From assembly GCA_022605425.2 (NCBI GenBank), contig CM061250.1:859501-923500 (forward strand): DNA of 64,000 nucleotides, in the 5' to 3' direction. Position 1 is the first letter of the stretch. Each line of letters starts with the position of its first letter. The stretch comes from Hamiltosporidium tvaerminnensis. Taxonomy: Eukaryota; Microsporidia; Dubosqiidae. Position numbers and translations under genes: made by a program. Positions 57,669 through 64,000 of this stretch are shown here, piece by piece. The notes below the pieces were generated by a model. It saw only the letters and a list, made by a program, of their open reading frames with translations. It ran no database searches and was not told the DNA's origin.

Positions 57669-57682
57669 TAAAAATAAATTAT

Positions 57683-59662
57683 ATGCTATTTTTTTCTTTG
57701 TATTTAGCAATATGTTTAGCAAATACCGATGATATGATAGATTCTGTAGACAAAATATCAGAGTATACTGACTTTAACATGATGTTAGCCGTACAGGTTT
57801 TACTTCCAAAAACCGACTCAAAAGATTTCGTTGATCGACCTACTAAAAAACCTTTAAAAGAGGTAGTCAAGGCCTTCAGAAAAATTGAAAAGAGACTTGG
57901 AATAGATAAAATAAAGGGGCATTTTGACTTATACAACTTCATAAACAAGCCATATTTGTCTGCATATGAACATGAACCACAGACTGTCAAACTCTTAGAA
58001 GATTTTTTGAATCAAAATTTTTTGCCAGTCGGTTCCGATATTGAAGCACACCCTGCAACAGATTACAATGAATCTCCAAGATTTTTACAAAATCTCACTA
58101 ATAAGAATCTTATTTCCGTATCTAAAGCATTAAATAATACATGGAAAGAGCTTTCAAGAAAAAAAGTTAAAAATCCTCAGGTTCATAATTCTTCCCTTTT
58201 TGATCTTCCTTTCCCGTTTATGATCCCTGGTGGGAGGTTTAGAGAATTTTACTATTGGGATACATATTGGATATTAGAAGGGCTTTTGGTTTGTGACATG
58301 AACAAATCTGCGGAGAATATTGTAAGAAACTTCATGCACATAATTGATAAGATAGGTTATATTCCAAATGGAACAAGAAAATATTATTCATATAGATCCG
58401 AGCCACCTTATTTTGGTTTAATGCTATTAAAGTTGCTAGATTATGAAAATGGAATATTCAATGATTTGGTCTTAGGAGATGGTCTTCGCATGCTAGAGAA
58501 AGAATATGAGTTTTGGGACAAAAACCGTAAGATACGTATAGATATTCAACTGGGATCTGTATCAAATGATTATAATACAATAGTAAAAGATTATGAATAT
58601 GAAACTGCTACCACGAAAGAAGTATCAAACCCCGAAAATACTGCCACGGCCTCTGCATATAAAACATCTGTCTATCTCAATGCTTACCATGTTACAGCTG
58701 ATTTTCCAAGGCCTGAAAGTATGAGTGAAGACCTTTCGACTTATAAAAAACAAAATGTTTTAAACGAAACACAAATGTATAGCAATATAAAGTCAGGTGC
58801 CGAGAGTGGTTGGGATTTTAGTACAAGATGGTTTGGAGACAGTACGGATATTGCCACAATAACAGCATATGATCAAATACCGGTGGATTTGAACGCACTT
58901 CTTTATCGAAATGAAGTTATCATGAGCAAATTGTTTAGCAGAAAAGGAAACGAAGAGAAGGCACTTTATTATTATAGAAAAAGTATAGATCGTAAATCAG
59001 CAATGAACTTAGTGCTATGGAATCAAAATGAAGGTGTTTGGAATGACTACAATCTTAAGAGCAAATCATTTGTCAATAGCAGATTTTATTTTAGTAACGT
59101 GATGCCTTTGGTATATGGAATAGAACCTGTAAATGGTAGCAATTATGATATTCTTAAAAAATACAGTAAAGAGATATTCGGATATAAAGGTGGAATCCCC
59201 GCAAGTGGTTATGGAAAAGGTGGCCAACAATGGGATTTTCCGAATGTATGGGCTCCTCATCAACATATGATGGTAGAATTGCTTATAAACATGAAAGAAG
59301 ATGCGATGGCTTTTCACGTGGCTAAAAGTTTTTTCAATAGTGTTTACGTTGGATATAAAAATGATAAGGCATTTTTCGAAAAATATAACTGTTTAAAAGT
59401 AGGTTTTACTGGTGCAGGTGGAGAATATGCACCACAAACTGGATTTGGATGGACAAATGGGGCAATGCTAAGCTTTATATTGCAATATGGCGATAAGATA
59501 ATCGAAGATTATGACCACGAGAAAGGCTATAACGACATCCTGGTATATTTAAATAAAGAGTTGACTATGAGAAACGTTGAATCCGCAGAAACAAGCGAGA
59601 GAAATAATCTATTGAATGCAAATAATATAGAAATGATCAATAGTGATGGTATAAAAATTTAA
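57683..59662 (+). CDS. Secreted trehalase (glycoside hydrolase family 37)
   Basis: Hydrolyses trehalose to two glucose. The 659-residue product from this ATG begins with a clean signal peptide (MLFFSLYLAICLANTDD). The upstream frame opens only with TTG, with a stop just before it, so the earlier start is rejected. Both family signatures are present: PGGRFREFYYWD (about 182-193) and QWDFPNVWAPHQ (about 516-527). The catalytic acid is expected in ESGWDFSTRW (Asp about 378) and the base in GGEYAPQTGFGWTNG (Glu about 581). Secretion suggests trehalose use or turgor control at the cell surface or in spores, where trehalose breakdown has been proposed to drive germination. The 329 bp between this and the Gpi1-like gene hold no other gene. 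Confidence 0.95.
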   Translation: MLFFSLYLAICLANTDDMIDSVDKISEYTDFNMMLAVQVLLPKTDSKDFVDRPTKKPLKEVVKAFRKIEKRLGIDKIKGHFDLYNFINKPYLSAYEHEPQTVKLLEDFLNQNFLPVGSDIEAHPATDYNESPRFLQNLTNKNLISVSKALNNTWKELSRKKVKNPQVHNSSLFDLPFPFMIPGGRFREFYYWDTYWILEGLLVCDMNKSAENIVRNFMHIIDKIGYIPNGTRKYYSYRSEPPYFGLMLLKLLDYENGIFNDLVLGDGLRMLEKEYEFWDKNRKIRIDIQLGSVSNDYNTIVKDYEYETATTKEVSNPENTATASAYKTSVYLNAYHVTADFPRPESMSEDLSTYKKQNVLNETQMYSNIKSGAESGWDFSTRWFGDSTDIATITAYDQIPVDLNALLYRNEVIMSKLFSRKGNEEKALYYYRKSIDRKSAMNLVLWNQNEGVWNDYNLKSKSFVNSRFYFSNVMPLVYGIEPVNGSNYDILKKYSKEIFGYKGGIPASGYGKGGQQWDFPNVWAPHQHMMVELLINMKEDAMAFHVAKSFFNSVYVGYKNDKAFFEKYNCLKVGFTGAGGEYAPQTGFGWTNGAMLSFILQYGDKIIEDYDHEKGYNDILVYLNKELTMRNVESAETSERNNLLNANNIEMINSDGIKI

Positions 59663-61707
59663 AATTAAATTGTAAATGTATTATTATAGGTCTCATTCTT
59701 ATGTTTTACTTTCACAATTAAGATTCGTTTAAATTTTTTTCGTAAATTTGTCTACATTGTTGCGATCCCTACTTAAACAATCAAATTATGTAATAAAAAA
59801 CTTAAACTTTGCACTTTCTACAAATAAAAATGAGCTTCTTTCTAGCTTCATCGATGTATATTCTTTTCTACAATCCTTACTTTATAATCCCAGTTTTTAT
59901 TGTTCATAAAAGTAATGTAACATTTCTGATGAATAAATCTCTAAATGCAGATTATATTCGAAAAAAGGTATTTGATACATTTAAAATTATAAAAAATGAA
60001 GAAAAAAATAAAAAAATTTTTTTATGATTCAAATAGACTAAATATTTTAATGATAGAAACCATAAAGTTTTTTGTTGTTTAACAATCCTTTTAATTATAA
60101 ACAAATATAATAAATCGCGGTATTACAGATTTTTTTGTGTATAATACCTATATCTTTCATTCTTCAATTACTCGTATTTAAATACAATATACAAAGATTA
60201 TCTTATAAACTTTTCATGACATCAAGATTATATTTTCTTTGTAATAACTACCTTATAATTCTTTATTAAGCTTTATTCTTTCGTTAATTTAATTCCCGAA
60301 TAAAGAAATTATTTGTTTGAGCAGTTTTTATACATATTATCATAATTTTTATTTTTAAAGACAACATATTCACATTATTATAAATATATTTGAACACAAA
60401 ATTTTCGAATGAGACTATTAATCGACTTTAAAATTCAAATTCATCAAAAGTTTGTGACTCATCTTGAATTCCTCTACAATTTTTAAAGTTATTTTTTATT
60501 ACAATTTTGCAATAAAATTTCAAACTCGGCTTCTTTCATATCTATACCGATCGGTATCAAAGCCCTGTTTATTATTGTTACACATTGAAAGAATTTAAAA
60601 AAAATTCTTTTTCTGATACTTTGTGAGTATTTTTTCTTATTCACTGAAAACCTCAAATGAGAATTTAGATTAAACTTTATGGTATTCTACAAAGTATATT
60701 TTTAATTATTTTATGTAAAAATACAAAAACTTACCATTTTTTTGAGAAGCGCGACACAATGCAATTTTTATTGCAGGCATATATTTTTTTTTGTTCCGTG
60801 AATTTTAAACTGTGAATTTAACTAAAATACTAAAGTGAAAATAGTCAGAAAAATGTATTTTTCAAAATTAAGAACCATGATTGTACATTCTTAAATACTT
60901 TAAAGTGTATTTTTGAGTATTTAGCGAAAAACACTTCAAAGCATATTTTTTTAAACCTCTTGCTTATTCATACTTTTATTCGAATCGCGCCAAATTTTTT
61001 CTTACTATTAGCTTATGAAAACAGGTTTAACGGCAGAACAATCAAGAATTCACAACATGTTCATTGCCTGGTTGTGCATTAGTTTATATAATTTAGAATA
61101 AGCAGGTTTTCTATTTAATCGTATTTTTGGCAATATACCATCCTTAAAATCTTTCATTGAAAATTAAAGAAATATTGTTTTTCTAACACTAGTCAATTTG
61201 CTGAAAAAAAGTAAACTAATTCGGTAATATTTTCTATTAATATCATGTATATGTGTTTTAATAGCCTTGTAGTCTTTTAATATCTTGGTCTACTTTCGAT
61301 TTGGATTGCTTTGAAAACTAGATTCTGAATATTAGAAATGACAGACCACAATAAATAAAATGATTAAGGCAGTTTTTAATAAGAATCGATTTTGGTGAAG
61401 GAATATTAATAACACATGAAAATAATAATAGAAATATTCTCAACTAAACTTATAGCATTTCTTTAATTTTTTTAAGAATATGTAGAATTCGCATTATATA
61501 AATAGAATGGTTTTTTACTTGCTTTAACAGCGATATCTTAACTTGGTTGTTAACACTAGTCAAATGAAACAATTCCTTGTTTAAACCTAAATAAAAAAAT
61601 ATAGATCTCTGGTCAATTAGATAGATCCTCACAAATTAAGTTTCGAATAAACTACATAATTTTCAAATTTAAAATCTGGTACATAAAAAGAATTATCTGA
61701 AAATATT
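59663..61707. other. Gene-free AT-rich stretch
   Basis: No supported gene. A 65-codon ATG frame at 59830-60027 has a hydrophobic start, but its nearest CCC is about 60 bases upstream and no family is recognised; it is not called. Confidence 0.4.
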
Positions 61708-61720
61708 GAACTAGCGATAA

Positions 61721-62440
61721 CTTTATTTTAAAGTATCACATCTTTTCAAAACAGTAGCAAATGTTATATTTGTTTTCATGACATTGACGCAGTTCTAGGT
61801 TTAACATAAATAACTGCTAACCAAAACTCCATTAGTAACCCCTGCGATACCTACGTCCCAAAGCCTTTCATTTACCAGGTGTGTAGAACCTAATTACTAG
61901 GCGAGGCAGTTGCCCGGAGTTCGTTAATGTCCGTTGCATGGAGTTGATCGAGAGCCGAAGCCCCCTAGGCTTCCCAAGACTATGCAGTATTCCCACTTAA
62001 TATACACATTCTGGACCCAATAAAATTCTAGCTAAGATATATTTCAGAGATTTACATAAGGTCCACCTATAAAGTACAATGTCATACCAACAGGTATAAC
62101 ATGCTACTGCTTTTTCGGCTTTAAAGGTGTTTGTTTTTATATTTCATAGGCGCTAAGTTTTCTAACCCGAGTGAGCAAAGCTAGGTTCCCACGCTTTTAC
62201 ATGGAAATTACCTACGGTTCAGCTGCGATCTCAATCTGGTTACATAAAAAACACCAAGATAAATTTATAGAAGAAGTTTTGTCATTTAGTAGACCTCTCC
62301 TCCTCATAACAACTCTTATAGAACAATCGAAGATGTAGTGTTGTTTTATTCCTACAAAAAATTCAAACAATGACCTCACACCAGTTTCAAACACTCATTG
62401 CCAAGCAGAAAGTTTTTCCTGTAGTTATCTTCCCTCTTTT
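61721..62440 (-). repeat. R720 dispersed repeat, copy 8, with 13-bp target-site duplication
   Basis: Full-length. GAACTAGCGATAA at 61708-61720 and GAATTAGCGATAA at 62441-62453 flank it with one mismatch, defining the ends independently of copy 6. On the element strand its 3' end reads GATACTTTAAAATAAAG. The next retroelement fragment starts only about 30 bp beyond. Confidence 0.92.
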
Positions 62441-62483
62441 GAATTAGCGATAAAATAAATATATTTACATCTATAAAGCAGCC

Positions 62484-63628
62484 TATTGCACTAATAAAAG
62501 GCTTCTTAAAAGTAAAGTACAGGTTGGTAGAAGAAGTCACTAAGAAAAGTTTAGAAGAAGCTCAACTTGCAAAACTATATAACGAAATAGAAAAACGAAA
62601 ACTCTATTCAAAGTTATGTAGTGCAAGAAAAAATGAGCATGTGAGTGTTAGTGATTCTTCAAGATGGCTAAAGAAAGGGAACATTAGGCTGCGTGATGAA
62701 GCTGTGTTCTGCTATATCCAAGATAGAAATGTATTCTGGGGGCAGTGAGTATGTGTCAACATTGCGGGAAGTCTTGTATTACTGCAGATCATCTAGCAAC
62801 TCGATGTAAAAAAATGCTAGGTCATGACTACACCTGACGGCATAATAAAGTGGTTAGATGCCTACACCTACTTCTTCTAAATAGATATAAGTTTAAGTCT
62901 TCAAAACGAATAAGTAGCCACTCAGTTCAAGAAATTCTTGATAATGAGTATGCGGAGATAAGAGTGGACACCAGAATTAAACTGATTTTAAAATTCGGAA
63001 TAACAGACCCGACATATTTATTTTAGATAGGAAGAAGAATAAGATAACACTCATTGAAGTAGGAATCACTTCCTAAGATTCACTTCAAATAGTTGAAACT
63101 GAGAAACTTAAGAAGTATGACCTGCTAGCCAATGAGTTGGGTCTTATTTATAAGTGTAGTGTTGAGATAATCCCTTATGTGATGACCCGGGACGGTATTG
63201 TGACAAAATACCATAAATCACATCTTAAAAGACTAGAAATACCCATGAATATTGAGGCATATATTCAGTCTATAGTACTTAAGAAGACAGTCAAATAATT
63301 TCCTTGATCGACGAAGAGGACTTGAGTCAGGACTAAATGCCGAAGAGAGCTGAGAGAAAGCGTCAATGTGTGTTATTATGAGAGCAGAGATGCAAGAGGA
63401 ACCAACACCTCTTTTAAAATAAGAGAAGAGAGAGGAAGATGGTGCAAAAAATTTTAAACCAAAAAATAAAGCACCCTTTATTTCACAAGGAGGAACCACA
63501 TTAGAGGAACCGACCAATAACATAAATAAAGAGTCGGATTTGGAAGAAGAGACAAAAGTGGTTAAAGAGGTAGAAGAAAACATATAAAAATGGTAAAAAT
63601 ATTTTCACCCAGAATTTTATTAAATACT
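62484..63628 (+). mobile_element. Non-LTR retroelement 3' end, copy C (5'-truncated)
   Basis: Starts at the same conserved block as copy B (CTAATAAAAGGCTTCTTAAA). The frame is open from about 62524 to a TGA at 62746-62748, just before the zinc knuckle. Further stops and frameshifts break the endonuclease part. It ends ACCCAGAATTTTATTAAATA at about 63608-63628. No target duplication recognised. Confidence 0.82.
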
Positions 63629-64000
63629 AATTAAAAATGCTACAACTTACTATCTTTATTTGCTCTATGAAGAGACTGGCTCATGCAATCGCCATAACAA
63701 GCATAATTTTTACCTCATGAACACCAGGCATTGGTTTATGCACACTTCAAGTCTCTACGAATATATTTAAATCATTACACAATAAAATATTCTTTGTACT
63801 ATAAATATTCGACGGAAACTATATAGAATCAATGATAATCTCTTATCTCGATTTAGAAATTCATTCTTGCAAAAATATTTCTAAATAGCGATTTTATAAA
63901 AATAGTACAAAAAATAGAATTTCTGAATACATTTAAGACAAATATACATGCGGTTTTCGATCATTAAAATATAATTGAATATATAAGTACATATATTATG
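63629..64000. other. Gene-free end of the window
   Basis: No gene or repeat recognised. Confidence 0.4.

Noticed and set aside
57641-57682. Earlier start of trehalase
   Set aside because: The frame there opens with TTG, not ATG, and an in-frame stop lies just before it; the ATG at 57683 gives a proper signal peptide.
59830-60027. 65-codon frame with hydrophobic start
   Set aside because: The nearest CCC is about 60 bases away and no family is recognised; indistinguishable from chance.
1-64000. tRNA and intact rRNA genes
   Set aside because: I found no cloverleaf with a convincing T-loop and no long rRNA-like block; a tRNAscan-SE or Infernal run would settle this.

Overview
The window looks like nuclear DNA of a microsporidian, a fungus-related obligate intracellular parasite. 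The coding genes are strongly AT-rich, intronless and eukaryotic, and the proteins are short or divergent versions of housekeeping families: Sec24, DNA ligase I, cytosolic GluRS, GPN1, V-ATPase subunit C, a Prp22-like helicase and a Gpi1-like protein. Twelve of the thirteen protein genes whose start lies in the window carry a CCC or GGG triplet 1-30 bases before the chosen ATG, the known microsporidian start-proximal signal. The long gene-poor stretches, decaying transposons and secreted leucine-rich-repeat paralogues suggest one of the expanded microsporidian genomes. Hamiltosporidium, a Daphnia parasite, is my best guess from memory of its repeats; this is not proven here.

Layout. 1-2097: 3' part of SEC24, cut by the window edge inside its zinc finger. 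2.5-5.7 kb: one copy of a ~720-bp dispersed repeat (called R720 here), then a secreted LRR protein. 5.7-11.2 kb: a desert with an old R720 and a broken retroelement 3' end. 11.3-15.9 kb: DNA ligase I and GluRS, both on the minus strand. 16.4-19.6 kb: R720 and a second secreted LRR protein. 19.6-33.7 kb: a desert with one recent and one old R720 and two retroelement relics. 34.0-45.2 kb: the gene-rich core, with two small hypothetical genes, an Rrp46-like exosome subunit, GPN1, a Prp22-like helicase and V-ATPase subunit C, plus an R720 and a foreign-looking GC-rich island. 45.5-51.1 kb: a 48-bp tandem array, two R720 copies (one nested in a hAT-like element) and a retroelement relic. 51.5-52.1 kb: a tandem nucleoplasmin-fold protein. 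54.9-59.7 kb: R720, a Gpi1-like protein and a secreted trehalase. 59.7-64 kb: desert, R720 and a retroelement 3' end.

The genes do not form one pathway; they are separately transcribed basic functions (secretion, DNA replication, translation, RNA decay, RNA polymerase assembly, splicing, vacuolar acidification, GPI anchoring). Trehalase and the LRR proteins carry signal peptides and so face the outside or the endomembrane system. The most interesting non-gene content is the R720 family: no open reading frame, conserved short hairpins, no terminal inverted repeats, and 12-13-bp target-site duplications at the best copies. It sits beside a retroelement family with a C-terminal zinc knuckle and a restriction-like endonuclease motif, whose copies are 5'-truncated and in one case flanked by a 16-bp duplication. 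A hAT-like element and the GC-rich island resemble animal transposon sequences and may have come from the host.
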